A stretch of DNA of 64,000 bases from Zooshikella sp050749885 (GTDB taxonomy: Bacteria; Pseudomonadota; Gammaproteobacteria; Pseudomonadales; Zooshikellaceae): assembly GCF_050749885.1 (NCBI RefSeq), contig NZ_JBOIUB010000005.1, positions 62,001 through 126,000 on the forward strand, given 5' to 3'. Position numbers and translations under genes: made by a program. Of the stretch, positions 1 to 8,773 are shown one piece after another; the first letter of the stretch is position 1, and each line of letters starts with the position of its first letter. The notes under the pieces are model-generated. The model was not told where the DNA came from. It saw nothing but the letters and a program-made list of their open reading frames with translations, and did no database searches.

Positions 1-1
1 T

Positions 2-283
2 GTAACAGAATATACAACACCCGCCTGGGATCTATCCTTAGTTGAGTTAGAACCTAAGGACCTTACCTGGAACCAGAAAGGTAATTTATTTATTAAAAAA
101 CAGGGTAACTGCTTACGTTGGAACAACAACAATCGTTTCCAACAGGTAGACAATAAATACTGCCATCCATCGCCCTATTTACAACCCATGCACCCCAGTC
201 AACAGGAAGAGCCACCAACACTTAAGTTAATTGTCCCCAAAACTCATTTTCAAGGCTTACTCCAAGCTGGGGCCTGTACTTGA
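2..283 (+). CDS. C-terminal end of an unidentified protein (5' end outside window)
   Basis: An open frame enters from the left edge and ends at the TGA at 281–283, giving the last 93 residues of a protein. The tail is rich in Asn, Gln and Pro, with an Asn run in RWNNNNRF, three Cys residues and a late hydrophobic LKLIVPKTHFQGLL. I do not recognise a family. No signal or membrane segment can be judged because the N-terminus is missing. The frame is uninterrupted for its whole visible length and its codon use resembles the neighbours, so a real gene is likely, but its function is unknown. Confidence 0.6.
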   Translation, partial: VTEYTTPAWDLSLVELEPKDLTWNQKGNLFIKKQGNCLRWNNNNRFQQVDNKYCHPSPYLQPMHPSQQEEPPTLKLIVPKTHFQGLLQAGACT

Positions 284-585
284 CATATAAATGACGTCAT
301 TCTTACCACTCATGCAAGCAATTAATTATCACTGAAAGTAAATAACCATTAACAGGGACTGCCGCATTACAGAGCAGCTAGACAATAACCTATGTTTTAT
401 GACGATAATTTCTCATAGAAGAAAAACACTTGTAGTATACTAACATTAAGGTGATCAACCTAAGCTAAGCAGGTTATGTAACACATATTATTGCTGGAAA
501 GCTTAACGTTATAGTAATTTGTTTTATTTCTAATGCTCAGTGCTGAGTGTTTTCTTGAATTAAGTCTCAAGGGTTAGAGGCTAAT
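284..585. other. Intergenic region, no gene seen
   Basis: About 300 AT-rich bases upstream of the glutathione S-transferase-like gene. It contains the 14-mer ACACTTGTAGTATA at 426–439, whose exact reverse complement occurs at 2003–2016. The TATACT at 436–441 could be a -10 box, but I see no convincing -35. A Shine-Dalgarno-like AGAGG lies about 574–578, just before the next gene. Confidence 0.5.
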
Positions 586-1191
586 ATGATCACTTTTTTT
601 TGCTGCGAAGACTCTCTCAATGCGTATAGCGTTCATTTGATGATGTCAATTTTAGGCGTTAATTTCAGGCAACGTCCTTTCAGTGAAGCACCTCAGCACG
701 AGCAACGTTATGCCTCCTGGGCTGCTAATGGCTTAGGCAATATGCCCATTATGCATGATGGCACTTTAAAGCTATTTCAAACAAGTGCCATGCTTATCTA
801 CCTGAGCCGAGCCTATGCCAGTGAATTATGGATGCCATCAACCCCTCCAGCACTAGCCCGTGTTAATCAGTGGCTCAATATTGCTAGAGGTGATTGGCTA
901 CCAAACGCGAATCATCACTCAACGGTACAGCAAAAGTGGCAACACTTAGATATTGGACTTAGCTTAATAGAGCAACAACTTGAACTGGCAAGCTGGTTAA
1001 TTGGACATCGTCCAACCATTGCAGATATAGCGTGCTACCCCTTGCTAACAGCCACTGGCATTGAAGATGCCATATTCAAAGACTATCCGCATATTCTGAA
1101 ATGGGTCAACCGCATGCAAACACTGCCTAACTTCATTTCGCCACCCAAGTCAAAGACACATAATACTCAAACTAACACTCACTTTCTGTAA
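586..1191 (+). CDS. Glutathione S-transferase-like protein
   Basis: This 201-residue protein has the two-part GST layout: an N-terminal thioredoxin-like half (about 1–80) and an all-helical C-terminal half (about 88–180). The glutathione-binding turn is visible as PIMHDGTLKLFQTSAMLIYL, where QTS replaces the usual E-S-x-A. The N-capping box of the helical domain shows as PTIADIACYP near residue 143. Family members conjugate glutathione to electrophiles or reduce disulfides in the cytoplasm; the substrate cannot be read from the sequence. The ATG at 586 follows an AGAGG Shine-Dalgarno. The last 20 residues are polar and likely disordered. Confidence 0.8.
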   Translation: MITFFCCEDSLNAYSVHLMMSILGVNFRQRPFSEAPQHEQRYASWAANGLGNMPIMHDGTLKLFQTSAMLIYLSRAYASELWMPSTPPALARVNQWLNIARGDWLPNANHHSTVQQKWQHLDIGLSLIEQQLELASWLIGHRPTIADIACYPLLTATGIEDAIFKDYPHILKWVNRMQTLPNFISPPKSKTHNTQTNTHFL

Positions 1192-1266
1192 TCAGCACAG
1201 AAAATAGTTTCGCTCACTCCAAAAAAGAAGCACATTAAAGAGTGAGCAGTTACCAAACTCACAGAT

Positions 1267-1800
1267 TCAAACTTTAGCTTCTTCTTTGGAGACAAAACCT
1301 GCAGGTTCACCAAATTGATCTATCCGCATTGCACCTTGCTTTAATGTTTTTTCATACACTGAGCGGTGGCAGTACCAACGAAGTCCTTGCTTAATCTGTC
1401 CTTCACTGACATCGGCTATCTTCAACAAGTCTTCTTTGATACCAACTTTTAATGGTTTAGGACTTTTAATATCAAAGGCCTTCGGCCATTGTTCCGCTAA
1501 TAAAAGATAGCAGCGATAACCTCGAAGATAACGGGATCGAGCACGACCCGATAAACGTAATGATGCTAGTTCTGGAGGTATAGGCAAGATGTGTTTTTCT
1601 TTAGTTTCTTTAACTTCATCCGGGTGAGTTGCTTGAGAAATATCAGCTAATGATGATTTATGAGAAGCGGTGAGAGACGTTGCAGTTTGTCGCTTACTGC
1701 GAGTTACAACCTTAATTTTTCCATTGTTCACATGAAAAACTTGCTTTTTTTTACGAACGATCTTCCTGACCTGGTGATCAGCTACCTGCATATCAACCAT
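1267..1800 (-). CDS. ProQ/FinO-family RNA chaperone
   Basis: This is a 177-residue basic protein. Residues about 75–175 carry the FinO/ProQ fold signature: LLAEQWPKAFD, then PLKVGIKEDLL, LRWYCHRSVYEKTLKQG and the closing MRIDQFGEPAGFVSKEEA. The N-terminal 70 residues are Lys/Arg/Ser/Thr-rich and probably disordered. Family members bind structured 3' ends of small RNAs and mRNAs, including terminator stems. Unlike Escherichia coli ProQ, the domain lies at the C-terminus and no Tudor-like tail follows. The ATG is preceded by TAAGGAATAGG. It is convergent with the GST-like gene. The family call is firm; its RNA partners are unknown. Confidence 0.85.
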   Translation of the reverse strand: MVDMQVADHQVRKIVRKKKQVFHVNNGKIKVVTRSKRQTATSLTASHKSSLADISQATHPDEVKETKEKHILPIPPELASLRLSGRARSRYLRGYRCYLLLAEQWPKAFDIKSPKPLKVGIKEDLLKIADVSEGQIKQGLRWYCHRSVYEKTLKQGAMRIDQFGEPAGFVSKEEAKV

Positions 1801-2159
1801 AATAATTCCTATTCCTTATAGGATATATACCCCTTGCCCAGGATATACACCAACAACATATTCACGCACTATCCATAGCGCCTACTTACCAAGGAGATAT
1901 TGGATACATCCCCCCACACATCCTAAAACTGTATACTTGTAGTAATAAAGATGATTAATGTGGCTCATTAAGGACTTACTTACAAACACATATTGCCATA
2001 ACTATACTACAAGTGTCTCCAATATTGTTAGAGAAATAGTATTAAATTGCAATATTAACCAATCTACATCTCAACATATCATGAAGAAAAACCAGCCTAC
2101 TGCAAAGGGGAAATGCTCTTTTTATAGAGTAAGCGATATGCTTAGTACACACTAAGCAT
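1801..2159. other. Intergenic region, no convincing gene
   Basis: AT-rich spacer between the ProQ-like gene and the end of the large transglutaminase-type gene. It includes TATACTACAAGTGT at 2003–2016, the reverse complement of the sequence at 426–439. A 65-codon frame here has no recognisable content and atypical composition, so it is not annotated. Confidence 0.5.
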
Positions 2160-5135
2160 CTATAAGGACGTTTGTGTTTCTCCCTGCCAGAGAGTTAATA
2201 ACTTTTGAGTGAAAAAATGGTCTTTTCTCCCTTTCTGAGAGACAAATAAAATAAATTGCGAACCATCCGTTCTCGTCACGGTAATAATGGTGTTATCCTT
2301 AAGTAGCTGGCGATCCACATCAATATTGATAATTTCATTGAATCCTGCTGTTTCCACATTTAGCTGTTGAGTCAAATCATCACGCCAATACGATAATACC
2401 CTTTTATTAGTGACAGCATTCCCATCTTCCTGAAAAGAAAATAAGCCATCAGAATAAAAATACAGTAATTTCTCATCAGTACGCAGCAAACCATTGCGAT
2501 GCATAAACTTTAAATCCTTTTTCCAGAGTTGATCACCCGCAATGACTTCACTACTGGGCATAAAACTCAAATAGGTAGCGAACTGATACATAATAAAAAA
2601 GCAGGAAACCACGGTTAGCAATACATGTCGAGCCCGCCATTCATGGTTTGTTTGGGTATCATTTTCAAAACATTTAACATAATTATTTACTTGTTTAACT
2701 AATGGCAATAAAAAAACACCTGATAACAAGGCAATAAAATTCCACGGCGCAGGTAACCACCATAAAGATGTTAATAACACCAAATACCCTACTCCCAACA
2801 TAAATCCCCATAAGGGATATTTATGATGATTAGCTCGCATTGCCGAAAAATAAAGAAAGGGTAATGCAACAGGGAATAAAAATACCATCAACAATGCCCG
2901 AACATAACCTACAGCACCCATGAAAGTACGGCGATTCATCCAATACCAATACAAACAATAAATATTAAATGTACATATGGTTAACGTAATAAATTTCACA
3001 AAGCTCACAACATAAATTGGGGATCGAAGCTGTCGGTCATAACTGTATTCAATGCCTGCATAAGTAAATGCAGCAAATACTAATGTTAATGTTGCGATGA
3101 TAATAAGATGCCATTTCCCACCCCATGAGTTTTGCTCAGCTGATAATGTTGGCGTTATTCCTTCTTGTTCATACTGATGAAAAATATAGTAATCCAGTCG
3201 TTTATCTATTTGCTTAATTAGACTTAAATACTCATTGAGATTATCAGGAGAGATATAGCTGACTTTACTTTTATAATGATAATTTAGTATTAACGTATTT
3301 GATGAATTATCATAGGCAACACTATCACTGTACTGAAAAAACTGATTATCATTGTCATAATCATCGGTTTCCACTTGCCAGGCAAAAGGCAACTGTATTT
3401 CAATTGATTGCTTAACATCGGCAGGATAAGCCACGACTAAAGGCGCCTGCCGCCGGACTATTTTAGGTTTAATAACGTAAGGATACAGTGCATTGGAATA
3501 AAAATAGGTTTCTGTTCGGCTTGTGTCTTCATCTCTACGCCAATACTCAGGTATCACATAAAACTCTTCCGTGGCAATAAAATCAGCCTTTTCATTTTTA
3601 ATGGTTAGTGGGTTCAAAGGCTGTATAGAAGGATAAAATTTACTGTAGTAGTTAATATATTCCTGTTGTATTTTCTGCTTACCACTTAACGCTAAATAAG
3701 CTCTAAAATCTTCAGCTTCCTTACCAAAATAATGTGTTTCAATGCGATAAGTCGCTGGCTCACCCACCCCCCCTGATAAATCAATCCATTCCTTTACTTC
3801 CTTTTTCGCATGAGGCTTAGTCTCAAGTGATGTTAGTGTTTGTTCTCCTTCCCGCAACACTAACGCTACACCATAATCAGGCTGATACAACGACTGCAAG
3901 CTACCCAGCTGATAAAGTAAAGTAGGATCCAGCCAATACCACTGGTTGTCGACCTTAGCGTAAACAATAACATGATTAAACGCATTAGGCGTTGGCAAAT
4001 AATTGGCAACTGTATGGCGATAACGGGAGTGAACTAGCGCAGGGTAAGCCTCAATACCTTGCAATTTAAGCAACGCTAATAAAAGCATGGTCTTGTCTTT
4101 ACAGTCGCCAAACCGCCTATTAAGTGTAATTTCTGGCGCACTGGGTACGTGTGAACTCACGCCTATCTCAATGCCTAAATAACGAATTTCACTTTGAACA
4201 TAGTGCAGTGCTTTTACCACTCTTGCTTCAGATGTGGAGCCTTCTTGCATTATTTGTTTATGTAAATACTGAATCGCAGATGATAGCTCGGTAGGAAGCT
4301 GGTAATGTGGACGAGCCCAATCAGCAACTTGTTGCCACTGTTGTAACTCACTGAGATAAATTCGAGGATAAGGATTATACCAACCAGGTGTTTCACTTTC
4401 TCGCCTTAACGAAGCAATTTGCTGTTGCTGTAAACGATACTCCGTAAAATCATCCAATTCTCGCTGTACCAATGTTAATTCTGTATTAACAGGCAGTGTT
4501 GCTAACGGCTTATTATTTGGCCAAAGTAACCTAAAAAACTGCTGATAAACAGGCACCGACCACTGCAGCTCCAACCGGTCAGCAAAGATATTTTGATACA
4601 CTGGGTTTTGACCAATAATTGAATAGCTATACTCAATGATATCTCCAACCCGCACATCACTTAAAATAATATTCGCGGTCATGCGCCCATCATAAATTTG
4701 CGCATCGAGTTCAGACTCACGCTGCATTAATTTAATATCTGCCGAATGAAGTCGGTCAAGATGCTGACCTTTACGATGTACTTTTATGTCATGGAGCTGC
4801 AATTGCTCGTAGGTAGGATCATAGGTCACACTAATTTGAGCAACACTTTCTACGCCCTGTGTATTCAGTGCAACTACAGCATAGTGAAAAAAGTTTTGTA
4901 GCGTATCAATGGCACGAGTTTGCTGATCAACCAGCAAATAATACTCCCCCCCTATGGCTTCTTCTACAGGCACAGGTTCAGGTAAATTCACTGGATAATG
5001 TTCTACCCAATCAGGGGTTTCACTTAACTCTACACCTTGTAACGCGTGTACATCAGTGTGGATACTGAGCAAGCTACTGATTAAAAGACTAAGCCATAGC
5101 CAGTACCCTACCAGATCCCGCCCACAATCTCTCAT
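2160..5135 (-). CDS. DUF3857 / transglutaminase-like protein with C-terminal membrane and PH-like regions
   Basis: This 991-residue envelope protein begins with a signal peptide (hydrophobic about 10–30). A DUF3857 region follows (about 45–230), then a transglutaminase-like domain (about 285–410) with an apparent catalytic triad: Cys345 in RRFGDCKDKT, His388 in NAFNHVIVYA and Asp403 in WYWLDPT. A beta-rich region reaches about 640. Beyond it come several membrane segments (about 670–870), including KFITLTICTFNIYCLYWYW, which resembles DUF4234-type helices. The last about 110 residues look like a PH-type beta domain ending FILFVSQKG. DUF3857–transglutaminase proteins are usually about 600–700 residues, so the tail is an extension. 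Its biochemical role is unknown. It appears to be a single-gene unit. Confidence 0.8.
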   Translation of the reverse strand: MRDCGRDLVGYWLWLSLLISSLLSIHTDVHALQGVELSETPDWVEHYPVNLPEPVPVEEAIGGEYYLLVDQQTRAIDTLQNFFHYAVVALNTQGVESVAQISVTYDPTYEQLQLHDIKVHRKGQHLDRLHSADIKLMQRESELDAQIYDGRMTANIILSDVRVGDIIEYSYSIIGQNPVYQNIFADRLELQWSVPVYQQFFRLLWPNNKPLATLPVNTELTLVQRELDDFTEYRLQQQQIASLRRESETPGWYNPYPRIYLSELQQWQQVADWARPHYQLPTELSSAIQYLHKQIMQEGSTSEARVVKALHYVQSEIRYLGIEIGVSSHVPSAPEITLNRRFGDCKDKTMLLLALLKLQGIEAYPALVHSRYRHTVANYLPTPNAFNHVIVYAKVDNQWYWLDPTLLYQLGSLQSLYQPDYGVALVLREGEQTLTSLETKPHAKKEVKEWIDLSGGVGEPATYRIETHYFGKEAEDFRAYLALSGKQKIQQEYINYYSKFYPSIQPLNPLTIKNEKADFIATEEFYVIPEYWRRDEDTSRTETYFYSNALYPYVIKPKIVRRQAPLVVAYPADVKQSIEIQLPFAWQVETDDYDNDNQFFQYSDSVAYDNSSNTLILNYHYKSKVSYISPDNLNEYLSLIKQIDKRLDYYIFHQYEQEGITPTLSAEQNSWGGKWHLIIIATLTLVFAAFTYAGIEYSYDRQLRSPIYVVSFVKFITLTICTFNIYCLYWYWMNRRTFMGAVGYVRALLMVFLFPVALPFLYFSAMRANHHKYPLWGFMLGVGYLVLLTSLWWLPAPWNFIALLSGVFLLPLVKQVNNYVKCFENDTQTNHEWRARHVLLTVVSCFFIMYQFATYLSFMPSSEVIAGDQLWKKDLKFMHRNGLLRTDEKLLYFYSDGLFSFQEDGNAVTNKRVLSYWRDDLTQQLNVETAGFNEIINIDVDRQLLKDNTIITVTRTDGSQFILFVSQKGRKDHFFTQKLLTLWQGETQTSL

Positions 5136-5281
5136 GCGTTAATTCCTGCAATCCATGACAAGTACACTCTCGACACATCTGTTCACTAAATCAGGAATAG
5201 ATATATTCTGAGTATAATTACTATGGTGCAGAGTTTATTGTTTTGCCAGTGGCGCTTAACAAGTCAATACATTACAAACGA

Positions 5282-5707
5282 TTAAAAGTACTCCCCTTGG
5301 ACTGTCGCAATAATCAGTCTGGGGCCTCCTCTTGCTCGATGCTCACCTAGGTAAATGCCTTGCCACGTTCCAAGTTGCAGCCGCCCCTCACTTATCGGCA
5401 AAGACAACGAGGTACCGATCAGGATTGACTTAATATGCGCCGGCATATCATCAGGTCCTTCATAAATATGCTGAAAATAGGGAGCATCTTCAGGCACATG
5501 CTCATTCAAAAACATTTCCAGATCTTCTCGAACCGTGGGATCAGCATTTTCATTTAAAGCAAGTGACGCTGACGTATGCTTAATAAATAAATGCAGTAAG
5601 CCTATTTTTAAATGAGACAGCTCAGGAAGTTGTTGAAGTACTTCATCTGTAACCAAATGAAAACCTCGTGGACGAGAACGTAGTTTAATCGTCTTTTGTG
5701 CCCACAT
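5282..5707 (-). CDS. yjbQ: YjbQ family protein (UPF0047, secondary thiamine-phosphate synthase family)
   Basis: This 141-residue protein matches the small YjbQ/UPF0047 family over its full length. The signature HTSASLALNENADP lies in the first half, and QLGTWQGIYLGEHR near the end. Some members complement thiamine-phosphate synthase mutants, but the natural reaction is uncertain. The conserved His and Glu/Asp residues suggest a metal-binding pocket. The gene ends 17 bases before, and is transcribed in the same direction as, the acrylyl-CoA reductase gene, so the two may be cotranscribed. The start codon follows an AGAGGGG sequence at slightly long spacing. Confidence 0.88.
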   Translation of the reverse strand: MWAQKTIKLRSRPRGFHLVTDEVLQQLPELSHLKIGLLHLFIKHTSASLALNENADPTVREDLEMFLNEHVPEDAPYFQHIYEGPDDMPAHIKSILIGTSLSLPISEGRLQLGTWQGIYLGEHRARGGPRLIIATVQGEYF

Positions 5708-5724
5708 GAAATGACTTACCCCTC

Positions 5725-6726
5725 TTAAACTGACTGCATATTAACCACGACTCTACCCACCACTTTACCTCGAAAAATCTGCTGAATATATTCAGGTAAA
5801 AGGGTTAATGGTATTTCTCGAGCAATACTTGGTAATTTTTTAATTCGCCATTCAGATGCAAGCTTTTGCCACATTCGTTGCTTGGTTTCAATGGCTTCTT
5901 CAACTGAATCAACGCCAAGCAAGCTGACACTACGTAAAATAAAAGGATAAACATTGGCGCTGAACTCAGGCGAAGCGACCATGCCACAACAAGCAACCAT
6001 ACCACCATATTGCAGTGACTTAATCACATTAAACAGAATGTCACCACCCACTGTATCAATAGCTGCAGCCCAACGGGGTTTAAGTAAAGGCTTATCATTA
6101 CCTTCAAATAAAGTTTCCCGATCAAGTATCATATTGGCCCCTAACCGGCTCAAGTAGTCTGCTTGTTCCAGCTTGCCAGTACTTGCCGCGACAGAATAAC
6201 CGAGCTGGTTAAGGAGCGACACACTTAAACTACCCACCCCTCCAGTTGCTCCAGTCACAAAAACGTAGCCTGACGCTGGAGTGAGTCCCATTCGTAAAAG
6301 CTTATTAATACATAATGCCGTTGTCAGTCCAGCCGTGCCCAAAGCCATTGCATCATAAAGAGACAGTCCAGCAGGTAAAGGAACCAGCCACTGAGCAGGT
6401 ACACGAATATATTGACCAAACCCACCCGATGTATTCATACCCAGATCATAACCCGTCACAATCACTTCTTGTCCTGTTTGCCAATCAGGATGATCACTGG
6501 ATACCACAACACCCGATGCATCAATACCAGGTGTGTGCGGATAATGCTTGGTGACGCCTCGATTACCCATAGCCGATAAGGCATCTTTAAAGTTGAGAGA
6601 GGAATAGTGAACACGAATCAACACCTCCCCTGCCGGCAAATCTGCAGTGTCTCGCGTTACAATCCGTTGGACATAACTATTCTGCTTAGCATCCTTTTCA
6701 ACCCATAATGCCTTAAACTGTGTCAT
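5725..6726 (-). CDS. acuI: YhdH/AcuI-type NADPH-dependent acrylyl-CoA reductase
   Basis: This 333-residue medium-chain reductase is of the zinc-free YhdH/YhfP group. The N-terminal catalytic fold contains SSLNFKDALSAMGNRGVTK and HTPGIDASGVV. The Rossmann domain has the nucleotide-binding loop TGATGGVGSLSV near residue 160. Family members reduce acrylyl-CoA to propionyl-CoA with NADPH. In marine bacteria this protects against acrylate from dimethylsulfoniopropionate breakdown. No DMSP lyase gene is visible here, so that link is inference. The ATG is preceded by a strong GGAGG. It lies between yjbQ and sohB, all on the same strand. Confidence 0.88.
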   Translation of the reverse strand: MTQFKALWVEKDAKQNSYVQRIVTRDTADLPAGEVLIRVHYSSLNFKDALSAMGNRGVTKHYPHTPGIDASGVVVSSDHPDWQTGQEVIVTGYDLGMNTSGGFGQYIRVPAQWLVPLPAGLSLYDAMALGTAGLTTALCINKLLRMGLTPASGYVFVTGATGGVGSLSVSLLNQLGYSVAASTGKLEQADYLSRLGANMILDRETLFEGNDKPLLKPRWAAAIDTVGGDILFNVIKSLQYGGMVACCGMVASPEFSANVYPFILRSVSLLGVDSVEEAIETKQRMWQKLASEWRIKKLPSIAREIPLTLLPEYIQQIFRGKVVGRVVVNMQSV

Positions 6727-6766
6727 TTAACCTCCGGACTGAGAAAACTAATAGCAGCCGGCGCCG

Positions 6767-7807
6767 TTAAGAAAAAAAGCGACCCCATTGTAGTGTCTGC
6801 AGCCAACGTAAAAGCAAACGGTCAGCAGCTGTCTGTACGGCTATACCCAACTTTTCTGGTAGCGATTTTTTATGCTCATACATCACATGATAAATATCTG
6901 CTTCATCTACTTTAGCAGTTAAATATTCATCACTGGTTTTTAGCTCATCAACCAAGTTCACCACTTGTGCTCGACGTCCAAACCAAATCTCACCTGTTGC
7001 TATCTTTTCCATATCCAGAACAGGACGATGTTCTTGAACAAATACTTTAAATAGCTCGTGGGTATCCTCCAGGTCATCAAGAAACTTTTTACGTCCCTGA
7101 TCTGTGTTTTCGCCAAAAACGGTCAATGTACGTTTGTACTCACCCGCCGTATGGAGTTCAAAATCAATGTCATGTTTTTTCAGCAGTCGATGTAAGTTGG
7201 GTAACTGCGCAACAACACCTATAGAACCTAGAATAGCAAATGGCGCTGCAATAATTTTATTCGCCACGCAGGCCATCATATAGCCACCACTTGCAGCCAC
7301 TTTATCAACTGCAATGGTCAGTGGAATGCCTTTGTCACGCACTCTATTTAACTGAGCAGCCGCCAGACCATAACCATGAACAACACCGCCTCCACTTTCT
7401 AGGCGTACAAGCACTTCATCCTGTGACTCAGCAATACTCAAAATAGCCGTAATTTCTTCTCGTAACGAATCAACCTGAGACGCTTTAATATCCCCATGAA
7501 AGTCAACGACATATAAACGAGAACGACGCGGTTCACTCTCATTATCCGTCTTCTTCTGTGCCTGTTTTTCCTTCTTTTTTTCCTCTTTATGTAATGCTTT
7601 TAAAGTTTCTTTATCCAATACCGCATTACGTAACGTGTCTTTTACTTCAGTATAATGTTTAGACAAGTTTTTAACTTCAATATGTCCAGCGACTGACTTC
7701 TTATGTCGACTATTTATTGCCACAATGCCAGCCACTAAAATCAGTACAGCAACGACTACTGTAACGACCTTAGCAATGAACAAACCGTATTCAGCCAAAA
7801 ATTCCAA
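6767..7807 (-). CDS. sohB: SohB, inner-membrane signal-peptide-peptidase-like protease
   Basis: This S49-family serine protease has an N-terminal membrane anchor (about 7–30) followed by a charged linker and the protease domain. The catalytic Ser lies in AASGGYMMAC and the general-base Lys in GEYKRTLTVFGEN, the Ser–Lys dyad of SppA/SohB proteins. The start is taken at the TTG at 7807, giving 346 residues beginning (M)EFLAEYGLF as in other SohB proteins. A GGGAGG Shine-Dalgarno sits 6 bases before that TTG. An upstream in-frame GTG at 7828 would place the ribosome site inside the gene. Its likely role is periplasmic turnover of membrane peptides. Confidence 0.9.
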   Translation of the reverse strand: MEFLAEYGLFIAKVVTVVVAVLILVAGIVAINSRHKKSVAGHIEVKNLSKHYTEVKDTLRNAVLDKETLKALHKEEKKKEKQAQKKTDNESEPRRSRLYVVDFHGDIKASQVDSLREEITAILSIAESQDEVLVRLESGGGVVHGYGLAAAQLNRVRDKGIPLTIAVDKVAASGGYMMACVANKIIAAPFAILGSIGVVAQLPNLHRLLKKHDIDFELHTAGEYKRTLTVFGENTDQGRKKFLDDLEDTHELFKVFVQEHRPVLDMEKIATGEIWFGRRAQVVNLVDELKTSDEYLTAKVDEADIYHVMYEHKKSLPEKLGIAVQTAADRLLLRWLQTLQWGRFFS

Positions 7808-7828
7808 GGTTATCCTCCCATAAAACAC

Positions 7829-8285
7829 AACGGATAAAGCACATCCACGTCGCCAGGTTTTTCTAAATAGGGCGTTATTCTAGCAAAAATAACCCTAAAG
7901 ACCGAGCATTAACACCAGGTATTTTCATTTCAGCAATTTATAAACTGGCCATCTTTTGAAAAAATAAAACTACCTAGTACGCCATCAGCACACCCTTCTC
8001 CAGATTCAAACAATTGTATGATTCCGGGTTGACAGCCTAGCTTAAACTGCATAATCTGCTGACACCAAGTTATTTTAAACGACAAGTTTTCACTATTTTC
8101 TGTGTACTCGCACGAGAGCACAACAAAGGTATGCTAAATCAGTAAAACCTATGATAGGTACCTGTAAAAAACATGGAAGGCTTACATGCTCAAAAAAATC
8201 ACGCATAGTGAAGCATGCTTTCTAAGGAACAGTTTTTCTGTTTTTAAACTTTGTACCAATAAACTAACCTTGTGAGATTTCGACA
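7829..8285. other. Intergenic region with only a weak Cys-rich frame
   Basis: About 450 bases lie between divergent sohB and the SCP2 gene. A minus-strand frame of 63 codons (7930–8121, GTG start) is Cys-rich but has an in-frame stop only four codons before its GTG. It matches nothing I know, and could be a remnant. I see no clear repeat or RNA structure. Confidence 0.4.
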
Positions 8286-8603
8286 ATGACAACTGTTGCT
8301 AATACCCTCAAAGACATGAAGGAAAAGTTCAACCCTGGTGCGGCTGAAGGTCTTGATGTTATTTTTCAGCTTGATATTGAAGATGGTGACACCTACCACA
8401 TTATCGTGAAAGAAGGTACCTGTGAAATCATTGATGGTGCTTCTGATGATCCTTCTGTCACCTTAATTATGAGCGCTGAAACATTAGACGGCATCATGAC
8501 TGGGGAAGTAGATGGCATGCAAGCCTTTATGGCAGGCAACTTACGTGCTGAAGGTAATGTCATGTTAGCGACTAAACTGAGCGAACTGTTTCCTATTAAT
8601 TAG
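8286..8603 (+). CDS. SCP2 sterol-binding domain protein
   Basis: A stand-alone SCP2 domain of 105 residues. The typical pattern is visible: VIFQLDIEDGDTYHIIVKEG, then DPSVTLIMSAETLDGIMTGE and the final helix AFMAGNLRAEGNVMLATKLS. SCP2 domains form a hydrophobic tunnel that binds acyl chains or sterol-like lipids in the cytoplasm. In proteobacteria such small proteins often accompany lipid or fatty-acid functions, but the ligand is not known. It is divergent from sohB and stands alone. The Shine-Dalgarno is weak (TTGTGAG). Confidence 0.88.
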   Translation: MTTVANTLKDMKEKFNPGAAEGLDVIFQLDIEDGDTYHIIVKEGTCEIIDGASDDPSVTLIMSAETLDGIMTGEVDGMQAFMAGNLRAEGNVMLATKLSELFPIN

Positions 8604-8669
8604 TGAAACGTAGCAGCTATTGATAAGATTATTTTTACATTCCTTTTAAACCCACAAAGGAATATAGCA

Positions 8670-8719
8670 AGGCGTAAACTGTACAATATATACACTCAAA
8701 GGTGTGCAGGCTTACGCCT
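8670..8719. repeat. Inverted repeat / stem-loop after the SCP2 gene
   Basis: The arms AGGCGTAA (8670–8677) and TTACGCCT (8712–8719) are perfectly complementary, with a nested ACACT/GGTGT pairing inside. It lies between convergent genes and may mark transcript ends, but no T-run follows on either strand. Confidence 0.4.
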
Positions 8720-8773
8720 ACCAATAAACCTCATTAAACATTAGATACTTCACTTTTAGTATTTAACAGATAT

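Noticed and set aside
1958..2155. 65-codon plus-strand frame between the ProQ-like gene and the DUF3857 gene
   Set aside because: No family similarity, no good ribosome site, low-complexity AT-driven composition and dispensable position.
7930..8121. Cys-rich 63-codon minus-strand frame
   Set aside because: GTG start with an in-frame stop four codons upstream and no recognisable domain. It could be a gene remnant, but nothing supports calling it a gene.
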